Source: Omphiscola glabra
Taxonomy: Eukaryota; Mollusca; Gastropoda; Lymnaeidae
Reading direction: 5' to 3'
DNA: 64,000 nucleotides
NCBI GenBank assembly: GCA_964017045.1
Contig: OZ024806.1
Location: 5,290,488 to 5,354,487 of the forward strand
The position numbers and the translations under genes were made by a program. Below, piece by piece: positions 24,601 to 35,382 of the stretch. Under the pieces are notes generated by a model. It did no database searches. It was not told the DNA's origin and saw nothing but the letters and a program-made list of their open reading frames with translations. The stretch's first letter is position 1. The number at the start of each line of letters is the position of its first letter.

Positions 24601-27600
24601 TGCAACTTCATCTCCTTCTAATATATCTTTGTGGCTACACTGGAGATATGACATAAAAGAGATTTTCAACAAAAATCAAAACAAGAGTAAGACAGCGAAT
24701 ATCTTTAAAACAATTTGTGAAATCTAACTTCAACTTTTCTAACAATGGATTGAATTGCTCACTTGTGACCAGCTCTGGAAGTTGTTGTGCACCCTTTGCA
24801 AGGGCTGGGAAGTGAGTAAAATTTGACTGATTCAATTGAGTAATAAATAAGTCCAGCTTAGATTCATCAGCGCTGGTAAGATTTGAAAATGCCCTTGCAA
24901 TTTTAAAATTATTTTATTAAGGTGATCTGTGATGTCAGTTAGAAATGCTAGCTTTACAATTAACTCATGCATTTCCATATAATTTAACAATCACCCTTCG
25001 CTTTGGACTTTAGAAACAGTTTCACTTCATCAATTAGATCCCAGAATCTTCCCAGCACTTTCCTTTTGCTCAACAACAAACATCAGTATGGTCCACTTCT
25101 CCAACATTAAACAGAAATTCATCCCTCTCCCCCATCGACAGTGACAAGGCCATGACAGGCAGTTCCGGCTCATAATGGCAAGGACTGGAACAAGCTTCTG
25201 AAGGGAACATTTGAGGCGACACCACTTGACACATTTGGGTCTATTGTCTCAGGCCTTCCAACCCCCAGTTCCTGATAGCCCTTGCAACCAGTAAAATATC
25301 CTCTTCACTACCAGGCACAGAAACATCATGAATCCCCTCTACATAAATAGGAGCCAGAATAATCATTAAATTGATCATGGACCCTTAAGATATAGAAGAA
25401 GAATAACAAAATCCCCAAAATTTCTTTCATGTTCTTCTAACAAAGTCTTAAACTGCTGGTGATTTAATATCCAGCTATAATTAAAAGATGCTTCAGTAGC
25501 ACAGTCGCTTGAGCTCAAAATCAGTTCGCTGGCCATTCAGATTCAATTAAAAAATAATAACTTTGTCATCTCTTAACTTTGTTCCAGTCTGATAATCTAT
25601 CTGAAAATCCGCACGCATTGACTTGTAGTGTCTCAGCAGATTGGACTTTTTAATAACAAAAATTCCAGTTCCCATGAAGCATTAAAAGTACGAGTCTCTT
25701 CTGTTAATTTCAGTTCTTTACTTGCCATTTGGGCCTTATCTTTTTAGAAATAAAAATGCTTTCAAGCATCGTTTTCTCCCTCACTAAAGTGAATTAAACC
25801 CATACACCACGAACACCTCCCCCCCACCCCCCATCCCTTTTTTTTTTAGGCCGGTCATTTCAGCAAAAAAAAAAGTTAGAAGTATCCTATTTCATGTCAC
25901 CTTATGTTTCCACATTGTTGATCTGCTGTTGCGTTTAACATAAATTAATGCTATCTGTCAAGCATCTCTCTACTTTTGCCACACACCTTCTTTTTTTCAA
26001 ATGCTACCACTTCTCTTGTCCTCTTATGCCATTTCCCAACAATACTGTATCACTGAATGTCGTTTGATTTTGTTCTATCTAAATTTCTATCTATTTTTTT
26101 TTCACTAATGGTAAAAATGTCTCAAGCTCAGGCGGGCCATTTAAAACCAGTCCAGGGCTGGACAAGCACTTAGTCTAAGATAATAACAAACAGTTCTGTG
26201 ATTCTGACGTAATAATTGGATGTATATTTTTTCTTCAATGCATTCAGACACCATCCAGAAGCCACCAAAGACATTGTCCTATGTCATTGTGAACCCATCA
26301 CCCAAGAGAAGGCTCAAGTGTGGAGACATGGTGTATGTATTGACAGTAGTTTAGGGCCATCCAAATATTACAAATGCTAAATCTCAATTTTCATTAACAA
26401 CACCACACCCCCCCCCCACCCCGCACTGCACTCACACAAAGATGCATACTGGAAATGTTCATTAGTCTAATGAATATTTTAAGATTGAAATTGTTCTGCT
26501 GAACATCCAGAAGTAGATGTAATTAATGATAATTCATCAGTTAATTACGCTAGCTCTAGTAATACAGATTCCTATACTGTATTGAATTTAAATATTTTAA
26601 ATCCAGCAAAATAAGCAACGTCTGTCTGGACTTAAAATCTTATGTTTCACCTTTCGGGGGGGGGGGGGGGGGGGGGGAGAGGAGTCATGTTATTGAAAAA
26701 ATTTACTAGATCACATTATAGGTGGACATGCCATTTTAGGGCTTTTTTAAAAAAACAAAAATTAGGGGTTGACATTATATGTCGACCATTTTCTATATTG
26801 TAATATACATTAATATTCAATTGTTCATTTGTTTAAATGTAATTTTCAAGATTTTTTATTTGGATATATAATGAGCTACCAGTACATGAACATATTATTC
26901 CAAATGTCATCTGTAGAGAAATAGTTGGGTGGATTGATAATGAGCTCCATGAACATATTCTTCCAAATGTCATCTGTAGAGAAATAGTTTGGTGGATATA
27001 TTCCAAATGTCATCTGTAGAGAAATAGCTTGGTGGATATATTCCAAATGTCTTCTGTAGAGAAATAGTTTGGTGGATATATTCCAAATGTCATCTGTAGA
27101 GAAATAGTTTGGTGGATATATTCCAAATGTCATCTGTAGAGAAATAGTTTGGTGGATATATTCCAAATGTCATCTGTAGAGAAATAGTTTGGTGGATATA
27201 TTCCAAATGTCATCTGTAGAGAAATAGTTTGGTGGATTGGCTGAGCTTCTTTTTTAGTTCTAGTAATTATGACAGGGATTTGTTCAGATAAATAATCTTG
27301 TACAAAAAATATGTGAGTCATAGGAATCTAAAGTCTCACAAATTACTTGTACATGAACATTTATCCAAAATGCATGTGTCCATTGGCAAAATGTTTTATG
27401 ATTAAAGCTTATTATGATATAAAGGTGGTGTTTAACTCAATCTTTCTAAAAATATTGCTATCAGATTTTGGATTTTTTTATTTCATATTCATTGGACTAA
27501 AATTTAAGGACCAATATTTTTTAAGTTGTTTCCAAGATTAAATTCAAAAGTCAAAATTTATATAATTGAAATGAGGATGATGATACTGTGCCAGTCATTG

Positions 27601-28119
27601 ATTTGACTATAGTTCAACTCACCCTTTTCAAATTCAACCTACAACATACCTTATACTGGGCATTTCCTTGTTTCAATTAAATATACAATTACCATGTATT
27701 TACAATGCTGCCCTCATCTCTACAGTTATGTCATCCAGCCCAGCTCAATGCAAGCAGTCCCCAACAAGCTGAATCGTAGCAGCCGAGTCCTGAGCAAAGT
27801 TTTCCGCACCCGACACATCAGCCTAAACACCAGCAACATCAACAAAGTCACCGGGGATGCCACCGGGTCTCCAGGAAGCCCCAGTTTCAATTCTGATAAC
27901 CCGTTGTTGCTTCATAGAGCAGGTGTCACCCCCGGCAACCACTCCCCCAGGCCCACAGATGTTTTGGTAGAGGTGAAGACCAACAGCGACAAAAACATTC
28001 TTATGGAAGAAGATGAGTTTGACCCCGGCGAGATGAGACCCCGCTGTAGGTCAGAATCAAGTGCCAACAGAAAGTGTGGCGGCTTTGTTCCTAAAGAGAA
28101 ACCGCAGGCAGATCCATAA
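681..28119 (+). CDS. KCNT: Slo2-type sodium-activated K+ channel, 3' part (17 exons)
   Basis: Cytoplasmic gating part of a Slo2/Slack potassium channel of the plasma membrane. Exons seen: 681-789, 1716-1865, 5274-5473, 7381-7455, 10206-10346, 10858-11017, 11798-11903, 12528-12700, 15027-15098, 15420-15551, 17129-17240, 17417-17521, 17897-17980, 22513-22650, 22824-23043, 26248-26332, 27726-28119. All borders are GT-AG and phases agree throughout, giving 817 residues and a TAA stop. Family-typical stretches in order are [12 protein letters not shown] and [34 protein letters not shown] with [41 protein letters not shown] (RCK2), [57 protein letters not shown] and [18 protein letters not shown]. 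The pore, voltage-sensor-like segments and most of RCK1 would be encoded upstream of the window, so no start codon is given. The linker encoded by 5400-11000 is acidic and poorly conserved. Identity is confident at family level. The exact paralogue is not resolved. Confidence 0.93.
1085..1660. repeat. 27-bp minisatellite
   Basis: About 21 copies of a unit with core CTCCACCATTATACTTACC. It fills most of the intron between exons 681-789 and 1716-1865. Long reading frames on both strands here come from the 27-bp (9-codon) period and are not genes. Confidence 0.9.
2078..2489. repeat. 41-bp minisatellite, left part
   Basis: About ten near-identical copies of a 41-bp unit containing CATCTTAGTGGTGAACATCA. 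The array resumes at 5189 after a 2.7-kb insertion. Confidence 0.9.
3571..4230 (+). pseudogene. Possible spliced ORF inside the 2.7-kb insertion
   Basis: After an acceptor at 3570, a frame encodes [19 protein letters not shown] then [20 protein letters not shown]. It is cut at 3805 by a 166-bp inverted-repeat element. After a second acceptor-like site (TTTTTTAG, 4011) another frame reads [20 protein letters not shown] and stops at 4230. These may be parts of one element-encoded protein. The family is unknown and decay is likely. Confidence 0.3.
3805..3970. mobile_element. MITE with CAGACCTGTTTAC ends
   Basis: The 13-bp terminal inverted repeat CAGACCTGTTTAC bounds 166 bp. A similar right end (TAAACAGGTCTG) occurs alone at 6668-6679. 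No clear target duplication was found. It breaks the open stretch of the host insertion. Confidence 0.6.
5189..5265. repeat. 41-bp minisatellite, right part
   Basis: About two copies of the same unit as 2078-2489, the second diverged. It ends just before the acceptor of exon 5274-5473. Confidence 0.85.
5718..5880. mobile_element. Snap-back repeat (MITE-like), ~27-bp arms
   Basis: The left arm TGAGCAAAATAAAGTATGGG and the right arm CCCATACTTTGTTTCACTCA are inverted with two mismatches and continue inward. The interior is 110 bp and AT-rich. No duplication at the ends was identified. Confidence 0.55.
6385..6450. repeat. 16-bp tandem repeat
   Basis: Four copies of ACCAGTGACAGACTGT, with the first copy diverged. 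Confidence 0.8.
7381..7455 (+). CDS. KCNT: 75-nt phase-symmetric exon of the Slo2 gene
   Basis: Flanked by an acceptor ending AAGTGTAG and a donor GTGAGG. It enters and leaves in phase 1, so it can be skipped without changing frame. It adds 25 residues that are charged and lysine-rich and end in EKRSKNI, much like the end of the preceding exon (ETRNKNI). This looks like an optional or duplicated linker exon between the RCK domains. Splice use is inferred from sequence only. Confidence 0.6.
   Translation, partial: HTVKNLMERLLMMRKQILKKGVRI
8345..8604. repeat. 20-bp minisatellite, left part
   Basis: Thirteen essentially perfect copies of GCAATAAAAGGATAATAAGA. The array resumes at 9621-9661 after an inserted LTR. 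The minus-strand reading frames here are repeat artefacts. Confidence 0.95.
8605..9620. mobile_element. Solo LTR (1,016 bp)
   Basis: It begins TGTTATGACC and ends GTTCACAACA, so the ends are TG...CA and inverted at 8 of 10 bases. A perfect 5-bp target duplication GATAA lies at 8600-8604 and 9621-9625. No internal retroviral-type coding region is present, so this is a solo LTR of an LTR retrotransposon. It sits inside the 20-bp minisatellite and carries its own 43-bp minisatellite. Confidence 0.85.
8708..9310. repeat. 43-bp minisatellite inside the solo LTR
   Basis: About 14 copies of a unit containing GTCCCATCCAGGGTCACTAC. One copy is 4 bp short near 9130. The plus-strand frames over it are repeat artefacts. 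Confidence 0.9.
10632..10712. repeat. 28-bp tandem repeat
   Basis: Three copies of a unit containing GAAGTCTACACGATCGTCAC, between two channel exons. Confidence 0.8.
11390..11806. repeat. 58-bp minisatellite carrying a splice acceptor
   Basis: About seven copies. Each unit contains CTATCTGTTTCAG followed by CATGACTATT, which are the real acceptor and the first 10 bases of the exon at 11798. Because 58 is not a multiple of three and the units contain stops, use of an upstream copy would break the frame. Confidence 0.92.
11798..11903 (+). CDS. KCNT: Slo2 exon whose acceptor lies in a tandem repeat
   Basis: Encodes a stretch containing [19 protein letters not shown], which leads in phase 0 into PCEHCSFK of the next exon, the usual order in Slo2 channels before RCK2. 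The acceptor CTGTTTCAG at 11789-11797 is the last of about seven copies of the same acceptor in a 58-bp minisatellite. An alternative acceptor, CCGCCTAG, at 11814-11821 is also in frame and would shorten the exon by eight codons. I prefer the first because of its pyrimidine tract. Confidence 0.75.
13737..13964. repeat. 28-bp minisatellite, left part
   Basis: About eight copies of a unit containing CCTGCATCACTCAACACTGC. The array resumes at 14363-14515 after a 398-bp insertion. Confidence 0.92.
13965..14362. mobile_element. Candidate solo LTR inside a minisatellite
   Basis: It splits the 28-bp array. It begins TGTGACGAGATGC and ends CGCTACA (TG...CA), about 398 bp long, with no coding region. 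The flanking duplication is unclear (CC or ACC), shorter than the usual 4-6 bp, so the LTR call rests on the ends and the clean interruption of the array. Confidence 0.45.
14363..14515. repeat. 28-bp minisatellite, right part
   Basis: Five to six copies of the same unit as 13737-13964. Confidence 0.9.
15535..15615 (+). repeat. Tandem repeat copying an exon end and its donor
   Basis: CAGAAAATATCCCG with its GTTTGT donor at the end of exon 15420-15551 is followed by two copies of TTCAGAAAATATCTAGGTTT spaced about 30 bp. The duplicates keep a GT after the AG but have weaker donors. Confidence 0.7.
15700..16905 (-). pseudogene. 5'-truncated non-LTR reverse transcriptase
   Basis: An uninterrupted frame of about 381 residues (16895-15750) in the intron between exons 15420-15551 and 17129-17240, antisense to the channel. 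It has reverse-transcriptase motifs in order: [26 protein letters not shown] and [10 protein letters not shown] (catalytic DD). It continues with [55 protein letters not shown] and KRGRPRNTW, the usual C-terminal order in this type of endonuclease-RT element. The endonuclease domain and the RT N-terminus are missing. The break near 16905 fits 5' truncation. The 3' end runs into TCTTCTTCTT. It may be fairly young because the frame is open. Confidence 0.85.
18138..18336. repeat. 20-bp minisatellite with hairpin units
   Basis: About ten copies of GGTCAGGTGAACCACTGTGT. The stretch ACCACTGTGTGGT in each unit is self-complementary (ACCAC/GTGGT around TGT). Confidence 0.9.
18420..19032. repeat. 23-bp minisatellite with hairpin units
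   Basis: About 26 copies. Each unit contains CACACGCTGAGTGTGGGGCA, in which CACAC and GTGTG can pair around GCTGA. It is G-rich on this strand, with GGGG in every unit. Confidence 0.92.
19310..22123 (-). mobile_element. Non-LTR retrotransposon with 5' inversion
   Basis: The minus-strand part, 21227-19310, encodes the [61 protein letters not shown] and [11 protein letters not shown]. After a frameshift it encodes [24 protein letters not shown] and a final zinc-knuckle-like [20 protein letters not shown]. The plus-strand part, 21228-22126, encodes the end of the endonuclease ([28 protein letters not shown]) and the linker to RT. Both parts share TCAAAAACAGGGGAACTTAT(T) at their RT-proximal ends (21227-21207 and 22106-22126). 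A 12-bp duplication ATTGGGTCATCT flanks the whole (19298-19309, 22124-22135). This is one insertion made by twin priming. Frameshifts make it inactive. Confidence 0.92.
22228..22432. repeat. ~22-bp tandem repeat
   Basis: About nine variable copies of a unit like AACTAGAACATTGTGAGTCA, just upstream of exon 22513-22650. Confidence 0.85.
24420..25760 (-). pseudogene. hAT-type transposase remnant (SCAND3/GTF2IRD2-like)
   Basis: Minus-strand frames with stops give pieces of a transposase of the hAT group. An N-terminal part near 25740-25560 includes [15 protein letters not shown], resembling a BED-type finger region. A later part near 24960-24640 includes [12 protein letters not shown] and [20 protein letters not shown], matching the conserved LNxxLQG...FP region of these proteins. 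It is split by a plus-strand retroelement 3' end at 25100-25405. Terminal inverted repeats were not identified. Confidence 0.6.
25100..25405 (+). mobile_element. 3' end of a non-LTR element, (GAA)n tail, copy 1
   Basis: Encodes the C-terminal [19 protein letters not shown] and SGLPTPSS then stop, followed by a ~120-bp 3' UTR and AGAAGAAGAA. Same family as 37443-37625 and 57880-58405. Strongly 5'-truncated. Confidence 0.75.
26656..26677. repeat. Poly-G tract
   Basis: 22 consecutive G residues in the last intron of the channel gene. The length may be unreliable. Confidence 0.9.
26895..27240. repeat. 40-bp minisatellite
   Basis: About eight copies of a unit containing CCAAATGTCATCTGTAGAGA, in the last intron of the channel gene. 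Confidence 0.92.
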
Positions 28120-28431
28120 GCCTTGAGTGATGGGACATGGCTGTAAGGATGATGGAAAGTTTTGACTAAAACTTTTTCTGATGTGACAGTGGTATGGCCC
28201 AGATGAATTGCATGTTTTTGGTTGTTTGTATTGTCTGTTAACAGAATACTCAACATTCCTCTCCTACTCCACATTGCCAGATTGGAAAGACTTCATAGAT
28301 GTTCAGTTTTACAGCTGTTCAATATTTATTTTTTAGGCATTATCAGCCTAAAGGTTTCTGTATTTTAGACATCAAAACTGGACAACAAAACCATCTGAAC
28401 TGGTGAACTTTTTCATACTACTTTACAGTTT

Positions 28432-28660
28432 AACATTGTATACAGGATCAACTGGGATATCTATAGAGTGCTCCACTGTTGTACATTGTATACTGGATCA
28501 CATGGGATATCTACACAGTGCACCACTGTTGTACATTGTATACAGGATCACATGGGATATCTACACAGTGCACCACTGTTGTACATTGTATACAGGATCA
28601 ACTGGGATATCTATACAGTGCTCCACTGTTGTAAATTGTATACAGGATCAATTGGGATAT
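28432..28660. repeat. 50-bp minisatellite in the channel 3' UTR
   Basis: Four to five copies of a unit containing GTATACAGGATCAACTGGGA. Confidence 0.9.
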
Positions 28661-29529
28661 CTTTGCAATCTTCCACAACTTATACATTGGTATTTCTGCA
28701 ATGCAGCACAATGCTATCATAGTACTTTGGTCTTCAACATTATCTAACCAGATTTTTAGTGGCAATATTACTGGTACATATTTTATTTCTTAAAGACTTG
28801 TTTTGCAGAATGAACTCTTCATTGCCACAGGGCAGACCCACATGTTTTAGCTTTGTGACCAAACAGCTGCATTTACTGGTGTGTCGCACCCTATTATTTT
28901 GTGTGGTGGGCGACTCCCACATGTTAGAAAGGACTCATTCCATTGTTGAATCAAAATTTCCTAGTGTGTATGTGTTCACCCCTAGAAGTCTGGCTATTAA
29001 GTAAAGTAACTGTTGATGTCAAATATCTCAGACCATCGTGAACCAAATAAGATGTTATAATACTCAGCTGTACACCTCCCTACACGTGTACTCAGCCATA
29101 CACATCTCTACATTTGTACATAAGTGTCCATTTCAAACATATATATTTTTGTTTCTGTTATATGTTGGTAAAAATTCAAACCTTTGAGAATGATGGAAAT
29201 TTCTCTGTACTGTATTATTATGAAACTATGATATTGTATAAAATAATGCAATGAGATTTTTATACTATCATTATGATATTGTATAATGCAAAGAGATTTT
29301 TATACTATTATATGATATTTAAAATTGAAATTCAATATACGTTAAATTATTTAAATTTAACTATGAATTTTTCCTTTTATTTTAATTTTTTAGTTTTGAG
29401 TAGACAAGAGGTAGTGTAGCATCCTGTTTGCCAATTTAAATAGTTTTGTTTTTAATAGTGCAAAAAGTAGAAGCTTATAAAGAAGCTTATTGAAATGTAG
29501 ACAATGTTTTAAAAGGTTTCAAAAACTTC

Positions 29530-29670
29530 TGATTATGATTTAAAACTGAAATATTGTGTGTGAGTTAAAACTGAAATATTGTGTGTGTTTAAACTGAAAG
29601 TGAAAGATTGTTTGAGTTAAAACTGAAAGATTGTTTGAGTTAAAACTGAAAGATTGTTTGAGTTAAAACT
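29530..29670. repeat. 23-bp tandem repeat
   Basis: About six copies, some short, of a unit containing GAGTTAAAACTGAAAGATTG. Confidence 0.85.
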
Positions 29671-30624
29671 GAAAGTTAATATGATATCCCTCCAGTGTTT
29701 GCCTGTTGTAAGGAAACTAGAAGACGCTCACACAAATATGTCTAATGATGTCCCTGTGAAAAAGTGTCTTCTTTGATTGGGTCAGACAGTGTTGTTTGCA
29801 TTGAGGTGAAATTGTAGTTATTTCAAATAATGTAAATGAACAAACAGCAACAACAAAAACACTGTTCTTCAATCCAGCATATGGAACAAACCTGATAGTT
29901 TGTATTCTGTTTATATTCATCTCAAGTAACAAGGAATCTCAACCCTATTTATTCAACCCATTCTGAATAACACATGATGATTCTCACACAGTTACCCAGT
30001 GATTCCAATTTGTTAAGCTATGGTTTATCTTAATGGCTCAGTGCTGAAATAACCACACAAAAAAAGTGTGCTCATGTGTAAATACTTTTTATTACTTAGA
30101 GCTCCGACTTTATATGTTTATACACAACATAAATTGTATGATTAGCCTGTAACTAATTGTTATACCTTAGGGTCAGTCAAGTTTTTGTTTGGGCCACTAT
30201 TGGTCTTTTGTAATAATATAAAGCAAGGTCGTATCAGCTATGCAATTTTTGAGCAGATATTGTATTTTTTATTAAAATGAAAGAAGTGCATTTATTAATA
30301 CAGTGATACTGAACAGTCTTTAGTACTTAAAAATTTCCTAGAATGCTTATTTATGTTCTGATGTAAATAATTAGACATGAATTTAAGCACACACAAAGTC
30401 ATATCAGCCTGGCCGTCATATATAAATAATAATTCATTTTCTATATCCTTGAAACCAATATTTACTTGTTTAGTTAGTCAGTTCTTTTTTCCCCCTGCAC
30501 GTTTCCCCCAATTTTCATGTTTTGACCACAATTTTGGGCTTATCTTTGTGCATTATTATTATTATTACTACATGTACATCCAAGGTTTACACTTGCAGAT
30601 ATTTCACTCAGTATAATTCCAGTG

Positions 30625-31150
30625 ATTGGTTCACTCCATTAGCTCAGTGTTACATGATTGGTTCACTCCACTGGCTCAGTGTAAATGATTGTTTCACTCC
30701 ACTGGCTCAGTGTAAATGATTGGTTCACTCCATTAGCTCAGTGTAAATGATTGTTTCACTCCACTGGCTCAGTGTAAATGATTGGTTCACTCCACTGGCT
30801 CAGTGTAAATGATTGTTTCACTCCACTGGCTCAGTGTAAATGATTGGTTCACTCCATTAGCTCAGTGTGACATGATTGGTTCACTCCACTAGCTCAGTGT
30901 GACATGATTGGTTCACTCCACTAGCTCAGTGTGACATGATTGTTTCACTCCAATGGCTCAGTGTAAATGATTGGTTCACTCCACTAGCTCAGTGTGACAT
31001 GATTGGTTCACTCCACTGGCTCAGTGTGACATGATTGGTTCACTCCACTAACTCAACGTGACATTATTGGTTCACTCCACTGGATAAATGTAACACGATT
31101 GGTTCACTCCACTGGCTCAGTTTAACATGATTGGTTTACTCCACTAACTT
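30625..31150. repeat. 31-32-bp minisatellite
   Basis: About 17 copies of a unit with core GGTTCACTCCACTGGCTCAG. Units end in either GTAAAT or GTGACAT, giving two interspersed subtypes. Confidence 0.9.
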
Positions 31151-34100
31151 AGTGGTTCCTGAAGTGTCTTGCTAAATTTTCATAATTTTAAATTCAATGT
31201 GATAGGATGCAACATCTACAGGACCTGTTATAAACTTTTACTAGATGGAACTTGGTGCTCTTAACCACATGTTTTATTTGTATTTAATGAAACCCAGTGT
31301 ATGTATCAGAAATTGACTTAGGGCGCCTTGGGAAAGCCTGGAATTAGCCTTGAACAGCAAAAATTTGGGAAGCACTGCATTAGCTCATTGTAATGTAGAT
31401 TTACATATTGAAATGTGGTGAATTTTCAAAATGTTACCATTTATAAAAATTAAAAGAAACCAAATCTTAAGGATGTTTATAATTGATTCTTTTTAAATGT
31501 TTCTAATTTTCTCTTCAAAATTTTCTACCTGTATTTGTTTTACTCTTTTTTTTTATTGCAATGTTTGGTTGTATTTTTTATATGGTTCTCTATGAATTCA
31601 GTCCTAAATTGTACAAGACAACATTCTATAATTGTTGTGTAAATTTATCTATAACTTTTAGATTCAGAATTGTGTTTTTTTTAAAAAGACAATCTTGTTA
31701 CTGTAAATTCTTATGAAAAAACTAGTTTAAAAAATCTCTAGATTCTGCAATATAAATCTGAAATCACATTTGTCTGTTACAATGGGTGAATTCTGTTGAG
31801 CCAAAACATTTTATGGAAATTGATTAACATAATTTGCAGGTTAAAAATATTTACTGAAATCATTTAACATATGGTTCTCCTCTTCTGGGGGTGATATCAT
31901 CTTTCCCAATTTAAAGGGTTTTACATAATTGGCACATAAGTAGCCAAGACTTTCAAACTTTGCTAGTGATGAACTTTTTCCATTCTTTGCAATGATGTTA
32001 CCTCACTTTGTTACAAACTATTAATGAATCAATCTCTCTTTGTTTATAATTGATATTCAAAATTAATTGCTACTTTATAGAAAATATCTCCACCGTTAAT
32101 ATTCCTGTTTTGGTTCTTATATTCCCAAACAGATCGATTCTTGTTCTTAAAAAACCCTGAACAGTCTAATTATCACCTCCATTCCAACAATCAATATTCC
32201 TAATATTACTATTTTTATTCTTAAATGTCAATCTTTTTATTCTTATGTTCCTAATTTTGTTCCTATGGTCGTATATTTGTTCTTGAATTTTCAAACTCGT
32301 CAATAATAGCTCTAAAACTAAACAAAATTAACTTCTGCTATTTACGAAGATTTTTCCACATGGCTAATCATATTTATACTATGTAGATATTTTGTTAACT
32401 ATATCCATAAGCACTTTTACTGCTAGCATTCATTGAGGGAGAAAAACACAAAGCAATTATTCATATATATGTTTATGTCAATTAAAAAAAATCTATTACA
32501 TTCATTTGGTCGTAGCAAGCTGTCAATGGCTGTTCAAAGTAAGCTGTGACACAAGGTCTAAGGGTCAGTTAAACATGTAGTGTGCAGCTTCATTGAAGAC
32601 AAAACAAAGTGATGGACATTGTTTATAAAAGCCTTGGACAGTCAAAATGGGTGTGGTCTATCTAAATCATAATAAATAAAATGTATGTGTTGGAATTTAC
32701 AATGGAATAACCTTTGGTTAAATGGATTCTTCCTAATGAGCTTCAAATTAGCTGTTTAAATCTTATGAAATGCAAATACTTTATCAATGGGGAATGACGT
32801 GACTTCTATCAAAAGTTTACAAGAGCAGTTATTTATAATAGTGTGGCAGGCACTGGTTCTAATATTACAATGATGGAGCACTCATTAATGCAAATATTAA
32901 GAAAAAGTAATTATCTTTTTCATAGCTTTGCAGTTTCTCAGCAAATTATTTATATTTTATTATAAGAATTATCTAAAAATGCTCCTGAAACTGAATGAGA
33001 CTCTGCTACCTAGTAATGTCCACAAAAAAGTAAAATCCAACAACCCTTCTGTAACATAGATCTTTACCCTGCATTTTTAAAGCCTGCGATACACATGATA
33101 AAAACAAAATGGCTGGGTTTCTTTTCCATATGAAGTTTAAAATCAAGTATTAAGCGTAGACTAATTGACTTGACTTACAATATCAAGATTTAACAAACAA
33201 CAATTAAGACTTTCCAAGAGAGACAACTCTGCAGTTGATATTTATGATGACCACCACAGATTTAAATACTCATTTACCTATCAAACATTTGAATTTTTAA
33301 AAATCTCTTCTTAACAAGGTCTTCTGTCCCTATTGACAGAAAACCCTATCACAATATATTGTCAGTTGCTCTTTGTCAACTTTTCAGTGTAATTATGTAC
33401 AGATATTTTTGTCTTATTAAAAGTTATTTGTTTGCAAAGTTATGCAAAATATCATTTGAAGTAAAAAAGCAACTTCATTATTTTTTTATTATTAGTGGGT
33501 GGGGGGTGTAAATTTCCCAAACATTTTTAAAGCTTTTTTTGACAAGATGTAATGAAGAATTCAACAGTGGAAGAATTAAATGTCTAACTTAAATATTTGG
33601 ATATTATAAAAGGAAATATAATCATAAACCCATTATATCTTGTCAGAAAAAAAACACCAGGAAAATTTTTTTGCTATACACAATAAGACATTTCTTCTCA
33701 ATTTTTTGAGGATCACAATCTTATTCAGTGCTAAGATTGGAAGGAAGATAAATAATGTAATATCAAGCCTGTGCAGCAGTCATTCATGGGTCATCTGATC
33801 TGGCTAAGCATTCATATTCAAGAAAGTTATTTCTTTATAAAAATTCCTTAATTTTAGTTAACTTAAATGTGTACTTTTTTAAACAGACAAATCCAAAATG
33901 AAACCAATTGTCAGTGTTGAGCTTTTAAATCAAATTTACTTTCATTGAATACAATTTGTTGGATGTGTTGAAGTACATTTTCTTAACTTTTAAAATTTTT
34001 TAAATCTCCCCAAATTAAGAAACAATTACATGTACTTAAACCAAACAGTCCATTTCTTACATCACTTGTAGATGATTATATATTGAATGTTAGCTTGTGT

Positions 34101-35382
34101 AGCAGTACTTACTATTTCCATTGTATGAAATAAAATATTTTCCCTTTAATTTTGTATTTTTTCTGAATAAAAAAATAATAAATAATATTATAACCATTGA
34201 AAAAAGACAATAATTCAAGCAAAGTTTTTTTTGAAAGTATTGTTAACCACATTTGAACAGTATTTGACTTTTGTATATCAACAACCGATGCATTTATCAA
34301 TATTGCTATTCATTTAGATGAACTCTGTTAAAAACCAAGTTGCATTTTTAAAAAAGGTCTTTAAATGATTTGTTGAAATGTCTCTTAGCCCAACCAGTAT
34401 CATAATCCTCAACCAGTATCATAATTTACATTATCAATTCATTTTTATTTAGACTTACTCCTGTCTTTATTTCCAATTTATCAAGTAAATACATTTTTAA
34501 CTTTGCATTTTTGGTTAATGAGCTTATGGAAACATATAAATTTATATTTTCATAGATCATTACAAACATAAACAAAAAATTCTAAATAATCCAGAAAAAT
34601 CGTTTTTTTTTTCTTTTTCATTTTTGAAACATTGTTGTTTTTTTTTAGGTTTGAATTATCCATTTTTTATTTGAGATTATGTTGTGAGGTTTACTTTTTT
34701 CACCACTGTAAATTGTATATTTGAATATGTGTAATCAGTTGTAGAACATTTTGAAGCAGCAATATGAAAAACAATAACCAAAAATAAAACCATTGAAACT
34801 GCATCAGCCATTTTTTATATCTATTTTTTTAAATTTTATTTTTTAAACCAAGTGATTCCAAAACTGTATTGCTAAATATGTAGGATTATTTCTATGAGGT
34901 GTTAAATTTTTGTTCAAATATAAAGTTAATAATTGAAAAGGTAAACCCAAACATTCCTCTTTACTTTGACATGTTTACTTATAATCAGATTTACACATTT
35001 AAACATCTACATACAATATGTTGTAATTGTAACTTTTGTATTAAAAAAAAATTTGTTTCTCAATAAACAGTAACTACACCAAAATATATGTTTTTTAAAG
35101 ATATGTTATCTTATTATTATCCTGAATTAGAAAAGGTGACAAAAATTCATTAAAAAATAATAAACCAATAACTTGTATAAACTTAGCATAAAATCTGTTT
35201 GTTTCAATTGAAATGGCTAAGCATTATTGAAAGGCATGTGAAGTTCATGTATAGTCCCTTTGTGTTCGGAGGGCAAGATTCCAAATAATTAATATTCCGT
35301 TTTTCATCTCCACATCTAGTTGAGAAACATAAAAACAAAAAACCCCATTAAAGTCTGGTAACTCTACACAACACAAATGTAT

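Larger units (their letters stand above)
28120..35382. other. Converging 3' UTRs and intergenic AT-rich region
   Basis: No coding region is visible between the channel stop at 28119 and the NUP42 stop at 35385. Tandem repeats lie at 28432-28660, 29530-29670 and 30625-31150. Beyond those the sequence is AT-rich and featureless. Plus-strand AATAAA motifs occur at several places, e.g. 34783-34788. For NUP42 a minus-strand AATAAA overlaps the stop region (35383-35390). Actual cleavage sites cannot be fixed from sequence. Confidence 0.6.
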